The position numbers were made by a program, and so were the translations under genes. The notes beneath the pieces were generated by a model. That model did not search any database, was not told where the DNA came from, and saw only the letters and a program-made list of their open reading frames with translations. 64,000 nt of DNA from contig JACPPB010000020.1 of NCBI GenBank assembly GCA_016191205.1, positions 1 to 64,000 on the forward strand. The letters are read 5' to 3'. Positions within the stretch are counted from its first letter, which is position 1. Each line of letters starts with the position of its first letter. Source of the stretch: Gammaproteobacteria bacterium. GTDB lineage: Bacteria > Pseudomonadota > Gammaproteobacteria > Pseudomonadales > Porticoccaceae. Below are positions 55,740 to 64,000 of this stretch, in pieces.

Positions 55740-57167
55740 TCAGCGCATACCGTCGCGACGCACCTGCGCCGGAGTGAAGTACTCTTCCGCGTTGACGCGG
55801 AAATTGAAATCCGGCGGCGCCTTCTTGTCGATGCTGGTAAAAAACATACGGCCCGCCGTCATGTCGTACTGCAGCTCCACAATGGCCGGCAAGGAAGACC
55901 AGATCCGTTGGCTGTAATACATCAGGCCGTGGTCCTCCCACAGGCGCCATATCTGGCCGCGGCGGTCATACCCATCCATCAGCATGACGGCCCAGGTATC
56001 CTCGTCCAGGAAGTAGGTGCGCCGGCCAAAGTCGTGCCGGGTCCCGGGGCGCAGCGTCGAATCCAGTTCCCAGACGCGGTGCAACTCATAGCGTGCCAGA
56101 TCCTGGTTGAGGCGCCCGTTGGGAGCAATCTGCTGCTGAATATCGACGCCCGGCGCCCACAGCTTGTAGGCGTTGTAGGGCACGTAGATCTCCCTGCGCC
56201 CCACCAGCTTCCATTCGAAACGATCATTGGGCCCGTTGTACCCTCCCTTCTGATCCGACGTGGCGAGGCCATCCGACGAGGTGTAGGGGTTGTCGTACAC
56301 AATCTGCGGCGCACGTTTCACGCGACGCTGGCCCGGGCTATAGGCCCAAGCCTGGCGGAACTGCTTGGAGAAACTCAACGGTTCGCGGGCGAGAATCACC
56401 TCTCCCGCTTCTTTTACCGGCTCGATGGTGGTCTGGTAGTAATAAAAACCGCCCTTTCCGGCCACGGTCGGATCGAAGCTCTCCACAGTGTTAGTCGGTA
56501 AACCCCACGGAAAGTGATACCAGACTTTCAGTTTCACATCCTGGTAGGCGCCGCTGGATGTTACCGCCACGATGTGCTCGGTGGTGGCCTTCCAGATTTC
56601 GGCTGGCCGGGTGGTCTGGTTGAGCAGCGCCTGCGCGCCATTCTTGGGAATCGGAAAGGCCCAGGCGATTACAGCGCCCTCGAAGCCGAAAAGGTTCGGA
56701 TAGGTCGTGGACATGACAACCCGTGCCCGCCCGGCATTTTTCAACGCGGCTTCGTAGATATAGGGCTTGAATACCGCCGTGCGCCGGCTTGGGTAGATGT
56801 TCATGTAGTAGTCCGGGTAGGTCTCGAACATCTTCTGCTGACCCGGCGTCAGCTTGTCGGCGTATTGCTTGTAGTTCTGTGCGTTGATGGTGAACAACAC
56901 TTTGTCGTTGGGAAAAGGATCCGCGTCAAAGCTATCCGGTTTCCAGCCGGGTGGCGGCTGCACCGGCTCATTTTTCCACTCCGGGATAGTGCCTTCGGCA
57001 TTACCGGCGCGGATAGCACCGGCCGGCGTCAGCTCGGTACCTTCGAGGCCGAGCTTGGCCAGTTCCGCCTGCGTCGGCTGCTCGTTGTAATCCTGTGCCT
57101 GGGCGGACACCGCCGCGGTCAGCAGAGCCGCGCTGACGATGGAAATCACTTGCTGGTGTATCGACAT
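55740..57167 (-). CDS. DUF1329 protein, copy A (apparently intact)
   Basis: 475 residues. A signal peptide (MSIHQQVISIVSAALLTAA..AQA) is followed by DYNEQPTQAELAKLG; the family's repeated landmarks TPGQQKMFETYPDY, WAFPIPKNG, SPGQRRVKRAPQIVYDNP and RYELHRVWELD are all present. DUF1329 proteins are secreted and paired with DUF1302; function unproven, with proposals including envelope lipid or hydrophobic-compound handling. ATG 57167 has GAGGAA at good spacing. It starts 11 bases after the stop of the DUF1302 gene that an IS splits, so its transcription may be affected. Confidence 0.85.
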   Translation of the reverse strand: MSIHQQVISIVSAALLTAAVSAQAQDYNEQPTQAELAKLGLEGTELTPAGAIRAGNAEGTIPEWKNEPVQPPPGWKPDSFDADPFPNDKVLFTINAQNYKQYADKLTPGQQKMFETYPDYYMNIYPSRRTAVFKPYIYEAALKNAGRARVVMSTTYPNLFGFEGAVIAWAFPIPKNGAQALLNQTTRPAEIWKATTEHIVAVTSSGAYQDVKLKVWYHFPWGLPTNTVESFDPTVAGKGGFYYYQTTIEPVKEAGEVILAREPLSFSKQFRQAWAYSPGQRRVKRAPQIVYDNPYTSSDGLATSDQKGGYNGPNDRFEWKLVGRREIYVPYNAYKLWAPGVDIQQQIAPNGRLNQDLARYELHRVWELDSTLRPGTRHDFGRRTYFLDEDTWAVMLMDGYDRRGQIWRLWEDHGLMYYSQRIWSSLPAIVELQYDMTAGRMFFTSIDKKAPPDFNFRVNAEEYFTPAQVRRDGMR

Positions 57168-58405
57168 TGGCAAATTCCTCAGAAGCGGTATTTAAGGGTC
57201 ATGGATACATTGTCACGGTCATACCAATTGCCCGCATTCCCCAGCCAAGTGGTGTAAGTCAAATCAAGCGACGTGGCTTTTTGGTACTCGAACGTGGCGC
57301 CAATCACCCCTACACGCTGATGCTCAATGATCGCTCCGCTACCGAAAGGCGTGTAGCCCGCGACATCCTGGATATACACGAAGCGCGGCTTGACGTTGAG
57401 GTTCCAGAACAGGTTGTTGTACTCGTAGGACGCAACCAGCGCGTACTGAAGGGCAAACGGCGTGATCGGCCGGTCGAGCTGATCCACCCCCTTGAAGTGT
57501 CCGGGGTCAACCAAGGCACCGACCTGCGCCAGGGTATTGCCCCGCGCGCCCACGGCGAGCGCCTCCTCCGCCTGAGCCAGTGTGACGCGATCGGCGCTGT
57601 CGTTGACGCGATCGGTCGGATCCCCGTCGCGCAGATTGTCGATCCAGGACGCCGCCACATCGAGCACATAGATTTGCCGGTTGGCGCCAAAAGGCCCGCC
57701 ACCGGTCGCGCTGACGATATTGCCCAACCACATGTACTCGTTCGAGTTACCGCCGCCGCACCCCGGCACGTTCGGAGTAAGCCCCGCAATCCCTTGCACG
57801 ACTGGCAACGGCGCGCCCGCTCCCAGGGCCTGCAGCGCCCCGCCGACACCGGTCATACCGAAATTGTTCTGGCACTGGCGGGTATCGTAGAAGTCTTTCC
57901 GCATGTTGATCTCGGTACCGAAGGACAATCCGGTGGACCCAAGTTCACCCGACAGCGAGACGGCATAGGTGTCCTGATCCTGCGGGTAGACCGACTTGTA
58001 CGTCACCGGACCAATGACCGGAAATGCTACCGGACCCGTCGGGTCGTAGTTCGCCTGCAGTTCGGGCAGGAACGCGTGGCTGCGCACCCAGTAAAAACCC
58101 AGCTCCGCATCGTTGAAGTTCTCGAGCACAAAGCGCGTGGACAGACCCCACTGCCCGCCACGGTCCGGATAGTCGCGACCGCGGTACTCGACACCGGGGA
58201 TGCCGAGGTCCGGATTGAAACCGGGGCCGAGATTATCGAACGGGCTGAACAAGGTGCCCGTGGATATGAAAATCGACGGGCGCCAGTTCCAGACGTAATA
58301 GGCCTCGATATTCCAGTGGTCGGTCAAGCTGTAGGAGCCCCACAGCATCTCCTGGGGCAGCAGACGGTCCTTGACTGATCTTACCCACCAACAACGGACA
58401 CGCCG

Positions 58406-59272
58406 CTAAGCGGCTTGTTGTGCCTCAAACGCTTCCGGGCTGATGTTGCCGTTGGCGCTGTGTCGGCGGGTTCGATTGTAGTCCGTCTCGATGTATTCAA
58501 ACACGGCGTTGCGCACCTGCTGGCGCGTGGTGAAGCGCTCACCGTGGATCGCTTCCACCTTCAACGAGTGGAAGAAGCTCTCGGCACACGCATTATCGTA
58601 GCAATTCCCTTTCGCGCTCATGCTGCTGATCAGCTTGTTCGTTTTGATCAGGCGCTGAAAATCACCCGAACAATATTGGCTGCCCCGATCCGAATGGAAG
58701 ATAACCCCCGTGGGCGAGCGCCGGCGCCACAGCGCCATTCGCAGTGCGTCGCACACCAGCACCGCCGTCATTCGCTCCGACATCGACCAGCCCACCACTC
58801 GACGGCTGTACAGGTCGATGACCGTCGCCAGATACAGCCAGCCCTCGTCGCTCCACAGATACGTGATGTCGCCGACCCACTTCTGGTTCGGCTGCGTGGC
58901 GGTGAAATCCTGCTGGAGCACGTTCGGGGCAACCGGCAGGTTGTGGTTCGCGTTGGTCGTCGCCTTGAACTTCCTGGCGGCCTTGGCCCGGAAACCCTGC
59001 CGGTTGAGGCTCGCGGCCACCGTCTTGCGATTGGCGGGCGTACCCGCGGCCATCAGGTCCGCCGTCAGGCGGGGTGCGCCGTAACGTCCTTTGCGGGCGA
59101 GAAAGGCCTGCGCCACCTGCTGGTCGAGCGCCTGGCGGACGCGCGTCCGGGTCGCAGGTTGCTGCTGACGTCGGCACCAGCTGTAAAACCCACTGCGCGA
59201 CACGGCAAAGACGCGCGCCATCCGCTTCACCGCAAACTCCGCACGATGTCGGCTCATAAAGGCGTACTTCAC
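58406..59272 (-). CDS. IS3-family transposase OrfB (DDE integrase domain)
   Basis: 288 residues with the rve-type integrase core. The DDE triad is D135 (VGDITYLW), D195 (FHSDRGSQY) and E231 (NACAESFF) with the D-x35-E spacing of the family. It is made mainly as an OrfAB fusion of about 387 residues by frameshifting; no stop interrupts the shifted frame. Confidence 0.96.
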   Translation of the reverse strand: MKYAFMSRHRAEFAVKRMARVFAVSRSGFYSWCRRQQQPATRTRVRQALDQQVAQAFLARKGRYGAPRLTADLMAAGTPANRKTVAASLNRQGFRAKAARKFKATTNANHNLPVAPNVLQQDFTATQPNQKWVGDITYLWSDEGWLYLATVIDLYSRRVVGWSMSERMTAVLVCDALRMALWRRRSPTGVIFHSDRGSQYCSGDFQRLIKTNKLISSMSAKGNCYDNACAESFFHSLKVEAIHGERFTTRQQVRNAVFEYIETDYNRTRRHSANGNISPEAFEAQQAA

Positions 59273-59568
59273 TTCTGGTGCTTCGCGAAGTACGCCGCCG
59301 CCTTTTTTAGGATCGCCAACTCCTCGGCCTGTTCGGCCAGTTGGCGCTTGAGGCGGACGTTCTCAAGAGCCATCTGGTGCTCCGCCTCGCCGCGATCCTG
59401 TTGCAGGCGTGCTTGGGCTCGCCAACTGTAAATCTGGGATTCATGTAACCCGAGCTGCTTCGCCGCGTCGGCCACGCCGACCCGATCCGCCAAGCCCCGC
59501 GCTTCTGCCCGATACTCCGGCGTGTAATGCCGGCGGGTCGTCTTGGGTTGCTTCGTTTGCTTTGCCAT
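59269..59568 (-). CDS. IS3-family transposase OrfA
   Basis: 99 residues: a helix-turn-helix (about 12-55, with [19 protein letters not shown]) and a leucine-zipper-like helix (60-90), the DNA-binding part of IS3 transposases. Its TGA overlaps the GTG of orfB. Confidence 0.95.
   Translation of the reverse strand: MAKQTKQPKTTRRHYTPEYRAEARGLADRVGVADAAKQLGLHESQIYSWRAQARLQQDRGEAEHQMALENVRLKRQLAEQAEELAILKKAAAYFAKHQK
59302..59308 (-). promoter_or_regulatory. Programmed -1 frameshift site of the IS
   Basis: A AAA AAG in the orfA frame (CTA AAA AAG, Leu-Lys-Lys) is the classic IS3 slippery heptamer. A -1 slip continues as GGC GGC GGC GTA and enters orfB without a stop. Confidence 0.85.
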
Positions 59569-60317
59569 GGTCCACCTCTGTCGCGTAGTCTATTCGCCTC
59601 GCAGAGTGTCCGTCGTGGATGGGTAAGATCAGACCTCGGAGCCGGGCGTCACCCGCCCATTGAGATCCTCCGGACTCTGCATGGTGGCGATACCGCCACC
59701 CAGGATGTTGCTCTCGCCCCAACTGACCACCTGTTTTCCCGCTCGCAGCGTCAGTGGTCGATCCACCACCGTCCAGTTGCCGTAGACGAAAAAGTCCAGC
59801 AACGAGAGCTTGTTGGCAGCGTCCTGAGACCCTTTGGGCACACCGTTGAAACCGCCCGCCGGGGTACGCCCAAAACAGTTGCTGCAATCCTTGGCGTTAA
59901 GCGTGTAGTCGTACAGGTACTTGAAGCGGGAGAAGAATCCGAAATCGCCCTTGGAGATACCGAGTTCACCCAGATAGGTGAGCGGCGTGCTGTAGATATC
60001 CCCGGCATCGTTAAAAACCGCCCAGTTGCCACTGGATGCAAAGGTCGGCTGCTTGGCGCCCTCGGTGCGCATCGCGCTGGCGATGGTTACGGTACTGTCG
60101 AGATAGGCTGTGATTTCGGAGTTATCGAAATCGAAGTGGTACGCGTGCGCCGGACCTGCAAGCAGCGCCAACACACCAGCCCCCAGCCACGATCTCGAAA
60201 CACCCTTCCGGTGCTGCGAACCCACAGTGTTGCGAGCTGTGTTCAATCCGGGCGAAGCAATAAGATGCGGCACGGCTATACTCCCGATTATTATCATTTA
60301 TGGTTAAGGTGAGCCCG

Positions 60318-60346
60318 ACATTAAGCCCTACGCATGATGCTGTCAA
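60318..60346 (-). promoter_or_regulatory. Sigma-70 promoter of DUF1302 gene A with overlapping operator-like repeat
   Basis: On the minus strand a perfect TTGACA (60341-60346), 17-base spacer and TAATGT (60318-60323), about 45 bases before the start codon. TGTCA-N8-TGACA (60341-60358) is an inverted repeat covering the -35 box, a usual repressor position. Confidence 0.65.
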
Positions 60347-60358
60347 ATTTTTATGACA

Positions 60359-60823
60359 ATAGACCAAAATCAGTCTTGTGGATTATGGAACTCGATGCGC
60401 TGAGCTGATAAGTAATGCCTCAATACCCCGGTCTTTCTTGGTTCGGCAACGGATTTCAGCCGTAGCATTCACGGAGCTGGTTGGCAGTGGCCACCGATCA
60501 GGTTGGCTGGAAAGTACAACTTCCCGATGTCCTTCGAACCTCGACTTACTGCTGAAAAATGTGGCGCGGGCAGCTGCGTGCAAGCCTCGCGGAGCGCGGC
60601 GACTGACCCAATCGCGTGGACCTGCGAGGAAGCGAGGAGCGTGCAACCGAGCTGGTGATTACCGCGGCAGTTTTCAGGTTTCCCGCTGACCTAAAAGACG
60701 CTGCTGGCGGCACTTGCCCGCCGCGGACAACACACTGATCTCCCAGCCGGGAGCCTGAAGTATGTTTTGGTGCAACCCCGGTTCGTGCCAGCTCTCAAGA
60801 AACTGACAGGATTGCGATATGGC
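60359..60823. other. Gene-free stretch between DUF1302 A and DUF1329 B
   Basis: About 465 bp. Short open frames here have no recognisable product, start signal or family feature. It could be the scar of a lost DUF1302 partner for copy B, but I see no residual DUF1302 sequence. Confidence 0.45.
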
Positions 60824-60852
60824 AAAAAAAAGCGGACCCCGCAAGGGTCCGC
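60824..60852 (-). terminator. Rho-independent terminator of DUF1329 B
   Basis: On the minus strand GCGGACCC, five-base loop, GGGTCCGC, followed by a run of eight T (60824-60831). It lies about 30 bases after the stop codon. Confidence 0.88.
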
Positions 60853-60881
60853 CATTCACTCGGTTACCGCGCTACCCTAGG

Positions 60882-62339
60882 TCAGCGCACGCCGTCGCGA
60901 CGCACCTGGGCCGGGGTGAAATAGGACTCAGGCGCGCGGAAATCGAAATTGGGCGGCGTGTCCTTGTCGATATTCAGCAACAACATCCTGCCTGCCGTCA
61001 TGTCGTAGCGCACGGAGGCGATCGCGGGAAGTGCCGTCCACATGGCGATGTCGTACCACATCAGGCCGTGCTCTTCCCACAGCCGCCACAGCTCGTTGCG
61101 ACGGTCGTAAGCGTCGGTCAGCATCACCGCCCAAGTGTCTTCGTCATAGTAGTAGGTGCGCCTGCCGTAATCGTGGCGGGTACCTTCGCGCAGGGTCGCT
61201 TCCACCACCCACACGCGGTGCAGCTCATAGCGCGCCAGGTCCTGATTGAAGCGGCCCTGGCTGGTGATCATGTCTTTGACCTTAACGCCGGGCGCCCATA
61301 TCTTGAAGGCGTTGTAAGGCACATACATTTCCTTGCGCCCCACCAGCTTCCACACAAAACGGTCGTTGGGCCCGTTAAACCCAAAACCTTCGTCCGTTGT
61401 CGCCAAGCCATCTCCGGAGGTCAGCGGATTGTCATAGACGATCTGGGGCGCGCGCTTCACCCGGCGCTGGCCGGGGCTGTAGCTCCAGGCTTGGCGAAAT
61501 TGCTTGGCGAAGCTCGTCGGATCCCGTGCCAGCACTACCTGCCCTGCCTGCTTGGCGGGCGAAATAATGGTTTGGAGATAGTAGAACCCTCCAGCGCCGG
61601 GCGCCGTCGGGTCAAAGTTGTCGATAGTATTGGTTTCGTCGGCCCAGGCCACATGATATTGGACGGACAGTTTCACCGTCTGATAGTCGCCGCTGGAAGT
61701 CACCGGCGTCGTGTTGAGGACGTGCGACGACCAGGGGGTAAACGGCCGCGTCGCCTGATTGAGGATCGCTTGGGGGCCATTTTTCGGTATCGGAAAAGCC
61801 CACGCTTTGATCGCGCCGGAAAACCCAATCAGGTTGGGATAGGTCTCGGACATGACGATCCGTGACCTCCCGGCATTCTCCAGCGCTGCTTTGTATATGG
61901 GGGCCCGGAACACCGCACTCCGCCGGGTGGGGTAGATGTTCATGAAGTAGTCCGGGTAGGTCTCGAACATCTTCTGCTGCCCGGGCGTCAGCTTGCCTGC
62001 GTACTGCTTGTAGTTCTGGGCGTTGATAGTGAACAGCACCTTGTCGGCCGCGAAGGGGTCCGCATGATAGGTACCTGGCTGCCAGCCGGCCGGGGGCTTG
62101 ATGGGTTCGTTTTTCCATTCCGGGATCGTGCCATCGGCATTACCAGCCCGAATAGCTCCGGAAGGGGTAAATTCGGTACCCTCGACGCCCAGCTTGGCGA
62201 TTTCGGCGGCGCTCGGTCGCGCGTTGACATCGGCCTCATTAAAGTCAGTGGCCGTCTCGTAGGCGGCCGCCGCGCCGGGCACGGCCAAGCCAAACACACA
62301 GATAGAAACGAAATTTCGCATTTGCGTAAGAAACGTCAT
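60882..62339 (-). CDS. DUF1329 protein, copy B (intact, without adjacent DUF1302)
   Basis: 485 residues with a signal peptide ending near PGAAAA-YE and the same landmarks as copy A (TPGQQKMFETYPDY, WAFPIPKNG, SPGQRRVKRAPQIVYDNP, RYELHRVW). ATG 62339 has GGAG at eight bases. The copies are clearly paralogous; the N-terminus after the signal peptide is a few residues longer than in A. It is transcribed alone, between a broken copy C and the IS-split DUF1302 A. Confidence 0.85.
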   Translation of the reverse strand: MTFLTQMRNFVSICVFGLAVPGAAAAYETATDFNEADVNARPSAAEIAKLGVEGTEFTPSGAIRAGNADGTIPEWKNEPIKPPAGWQPGTYHADPFAADKVLFTINAQNYKQYAGKLTPGQQKMFETYPDYFMNIYPTRRSAVFRAPIYKAALENAGRSRIVMSETYPNLIGFSGAIKAWAFPIPKNGPQAILNQATRPFTPWSSHVLNTTPVTSSGDYQTVKLSVQYHVAWADETNTIDNFDPTAPGAGGFYYLQTIISPAKQAGQVVLARDPTSFAKQFRQAWSYSPGQRRVKRAPQIVYDNPLTSGDGLATTDEGFGFNGPNDRFVWKLVGRKEMYVPYNAFKIWAPGVKVKDMITSQGRFNQDLARYELHRVWVVEATLREGTRHDYGRRTYYYDEDTWAVMLTDAYDRRNELWRLWEEHGLMWYDIAMWTALPAIASVRYDMTAGRMLLLNIDKDTPPNFDFRAPESYFTPAQVRRDGVR

Positions 62340-62477
62340 TTGATAAGCTCCTGGCATCGGCATAATTTATTATTGTCAGGCGCGGCTCTTTTCTGTCTTA
62401 TGACCGGGAAAAAAGGCCGCGCCAGCTACTAACAATTCACTCCGTCAAGCACTCCCTCTCAGGTTGCGGGAATACCC

Positions 62478-62503
62478 CCGGGGAACAGCCGAAGCTGTCC
62501 CGG
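62478..62503 (-). terminator. Hairpin after DUF1329 C
   Basis: CCGGG..ACAGC and GCTGT..CCCGG form an interrupted stem with a CGAA loop about 10 bases past the stop codon. There is no T-tract, so it may be a weak terminator only. Confidence 0.45.
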
Positions 62504-62513
62504 AGGAATCCGG

Positions 62514-63558
62514 TCAGCGTACGCCCTGGCGGCGCACTTCAGCCGGGGTGAAGTAATCATCGGGAGCCCGAAAGCTGACGTCGGGCGCGGCGTCTTCGTT
62601 ATCGAGGCCGAGGAAAAATGCCCGCCCCGCAGTCATGTCGTACTGGTCCTCAATGGTGGCCGCAAGAAAACCGACATCGTAATAGTTCACCGGGTGCAGT
62701 TCGTAATAGCGCCATAGCTGGTTGCGGCGGTCGTAGCCGTCGGCCAGCGCCAGCCACCAACTGTCCTCATCCACATAGAACACCCGCTTGCCATAGTCGT
62801 GGCTGGTCCCGGGGCGCAGGGTACCCACCAGTTTCCACACTCGGTGGAGCTCGTAGCGAGCCAGATCCTGATTCAGACGGCCTTGCTTGGTGATGATATC
62901 GGAGACTTTGATACAGCTTGACCACCTCGTAACTACCGCTGCTGGTAACCGGCGCTACGTTATCCCAGCTTTTCACCCAGGGAACCACCGGCCGCGTCAT
63001 GACGTTCATCAGCGCCTGGGGTCCATTTTTCGGAATCGGGAACGCCCAGCCAGTCACCGCATTCTTGAACCCGATCATGTTCGGGCGATCGGTGGACATA
63101 ATGATGTCCGCGCGCCCCGCGTTTTCGAGTGCTGCCTTGTAGATATAGGGCTTGAACACCGCCGTGCGTCGGGTCGGATAGATGTTCATGAAGTAGTCCG
63201 GGTAGGTCTCGAACATCTTCTGCTGGCCCGGCGTCAGCTTGTCCGCATACTGCTTGTAGTTCGCCGCGGTAATGGTGAACAAGGGCTTGTCCGCCGCGAA
63301 CGGGTCCGGATGGAAGGTGCCCGGCTTGAAGTCCGCCGGCACCGGAATGGGCTCATCCTTCCACGCCGAAATGCTGCCGTCGGCGTTGCCGGCGCGAATC
63401 GCACCGGCCGGCGTCAGTTCGGTGCCTTCCAGACCCAGTTTGGCGATTTCCGCCGCCGTGGGCTTTTCGTTGTAATCTTCGGCCCAGGCCCCCTGGACTA
63501 TCGCCAAGCTGAACAGGGTGGCGCTCGTGATGGATACGACTTGCTTGTAGATCGACAT
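62514..63558 (-). pseudogene. DUF1329 gene, copy C, with internal deletion and frameshift
   Basis: The first part (to about 62914) encodes a signal peptide and the normal DUF1329 N-terminal half up to SSGSYEVVKL. The reading frame then jumps: the next homologous residues, found in another frame, are KVSD..RYELHRVW and on to the normal C-terminus. Compared with copy B about 127 residues are missing; a net loss of about 380 nt explains both gap and frame, and adding it back restores ~475 codons, the length of copy A. The in-frame product would end in unrelated residues. ATG 63558 has GAGGAA, as in copy A. Confidence 0.88.
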
Positions 63559-63569
63559 CAGCAAATTCC

Positions 63570-64000
63570 TCAGAAGCTGTATTTGAACGTCAGCGCGATG
63601 TTGTCGCGGTCATCCCACACCCCGGCTTTGCCCAGCCAGGTGGTGTAGGCCAGATCCAGCGACGTGGAGCTCAGGTATTCGAACGTCACCCCGGCCACCA
63701 GCGTCTTCTGGTCCTGCACCAGCGCACCCGCGCCGAACGGCGTGTAACCCCGCACCCCGTGCGCAAACACAAACCGCGGTTTCATGTTCAGGTTCCAGAA
63801 CAGGTTGTTGTACTCGAACGACGCCACCGCCGTGTAACCCCAGGCAAACGGCGTGATCGGACGGTCCAGCTGGTCCACCCCCTTGAAGTGACCCTTGTCC
63901 ACAATGGTCCCAGCCGCCGCCGTGGTGTTGCCGGCCAGCAACGCATCCAGCGCCGGCGTCGACGTCACCGGGGTATGGTTGATGCGGTCCGTGGGATCCC
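63570..64000 (-). CDS. DUF1302 protein, C-terminal part (gene leaves the window)
   Basis: 142 codons of the 3' end are present. They align closely with DUF1302 A (DPTDRIN.., GHFKGVDQLDRPITPFA, SFEYNNLFWNLNMKPRF, LAYTTWLG) and end in FKYSF with the terminal phenylalanine of outer-membrane barrels. Its TGA overlaps the ribosome site of DUF1329 C (TGAGGAA), the same junction as in pair A. Whether the upstream part is intact cannot be seen. Confidence 0.88.
   Translation of the reverse strand, partial: DPTDRINHTPVTSTPALDALLAGNTTAAAGTIVDKGHFKGVDQLDRPITPFAWGYTAVASFEYNNLFWNLNMKPRFVFAHGVRGYTPFGAGALVQDQKTLVAGVTFEYLSSTSLDLAYTTWLGKAGVWDDRDNIALTFKYSF

Larger units (their letters stand above)
58376..59631 (-). 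mobile_element. IS3-family insertion sequence (IS3 subgroup), 1256 bp
   Basis: Ends are TGATCTTACCC at both sides in inverted orientation; the terminal 26 bp match at 23 positions. The flanks repeat GAC (58373-58375 and 59632-59634), a 3-bp target duplication typical of IS3 elements. It carries orfA and orfB in -1 frame with a slippery heptamer and looks complete and potentially active. Length and ends resemble the IS3 subgroup. Confidence 0.95.
57179..60273 (-). pseudogene. DUF1302 protein gene A, split by an IS3-family element
   Basis: The N-terminal piece (59632-60273) has a signal peptide (..LGAGVLALLAGPAHA) and the DUF1302 start YHFDFDNSEITAYLDSTVTI; the C-terminal piece (57179-58375) ends in a barrel-like TLKYRF with terminal phenylalanine. 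The IS lies at 58376-59631 and its first three bases, TGA, supply an in-frame stop. Removing the IS and one copy of the GAC duplication joins the pieces in frame (..GSEV/KDRLLPQEM..) to give about 611 residues, a normal DUF1302 length. The start is a GTG with GGGAG in front; ATG 60297 is an alternative. The product was probably an outer-membrane barrel. Confidence 0.88.

Noticed and set aside
58376-59631. Composite transposon or prophage border at the right end
   Set aside because: Only one IS copy with its own 3-bp duplication is present, and no phage, integrase or second IS is visible.
60383-60646. Small open frame in the gap before DUF1302 A
   Set aside because: No Shine-Dalgarno, no recognisable protein features, and similar frames occur by chance at this GC content.
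60674-60859. 61-codon frame overlapping the DUF1329 B terminator
   Set aside because: Its start lies inside the terminator hairpin and it matches nothing I know.
62767-63558. A distinct short DUF1329 protein as a genuine gene
   Set aside because: Its last ~45 residues are out-of-frame translation of sequence that encodes the normal DUF1329 C-terminus in another frame, so it is better read as a broken copy.

Overview
The window is a 64 kb piece of a GC-rich chromosome, almost certainly from a gammaproteobacterium. The basis is gene order and family membership: the rpsB-tsf-pyrH-frr-uppS-cdsA-dxr-rseP-bamA-skp-lpxD-fabZ-lpxA-lpxB-rnhB-dnaE-accA-tilS string, the succinylase DapC/DapD/DapE set, a two-domain (long) QueF, an EF-P hydroxylase (EpmC) and yadG/yadH. 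Several lipid or xenobiotic type enzymes (enoyl-CoA hydratase, two SDRs, a Baeyer-Villiger type flavoprotein, a phosphotriesterase, two GSTs, a Rieske protein, DUF1302/DUF1329 proteins) suggest a hydrocarbon-, steroid- or aromatic-degrading lineage; this is inference and I do not name a genus.

Layout. 1-1132: the 5' end of a Fic-domain gene with a striking promoter/operator arrangement, then 0.8 kb without a gene that carries an orphan terminator. 1133-4900: enoyl-CoA hydratase, SDR and flavin monooxygenase. 5082-27503 (all minus): a PBP7-type D-Ala-D-Ala peptidase, then the translation / isoprenoid / outer-membrane / lipid A / replication cluster transcribed from rpsB down to tilS, with a KAS III (FabH-like) gene between rnhB and dnaE. 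27781-35806 (plus): map, glnD, dapC, nth, an ArsC-like reductase, dapD, dapE. 35833-39791: a GT25-like protein, a phosphotriesterase and two GSTs. 39877-49747: ffh, a CcsA-like membrane protein, DUF1289, gamma carbonic anhydrase, two Nudix proteins, tRNA-Ser, a membrane adenylate cyclase, queF, yadGH, tRNA-Gly, tRNA-Glu and msrB. 49832-54742: alaA, pdxB, epmC, an unrecognised 236-residue protein, a TusA-like protein, an MTH1187 thiamine-binding protein and a Rieske protein. 54852-55598: a BadH-like SDR.

55740-64000 is the accessory part. It is a same-strand tandem array of DUF1302 (outer-membrane barrel-like) and DUF1329 (periplasmic) genes in different states: one DUF1302 gene is split by an IS3-family element with a 3-bp target duplication, one DUF1329 gene looks intact beside it, a second intact DUF1329 gene stands alone, and a third has lost about 380 nt internally and is frameshifted next to another DUF1302 gene that leaves the window. 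A good sigma-70 promoter with an inverted repeat over its -35 box lies in front of the IS-split gene.

Most of the window is conserved housekeeping DNA. I do not see a clear new defence or biosynthetic system. The best leads are the decaying DUF1302/DUF1329 array and its promoter, the apparently leaderless and operator-covered fic start, the displaced KAS III gene, an odd cysteine pattern in Nth, and the unrecognised 236-residue protein.
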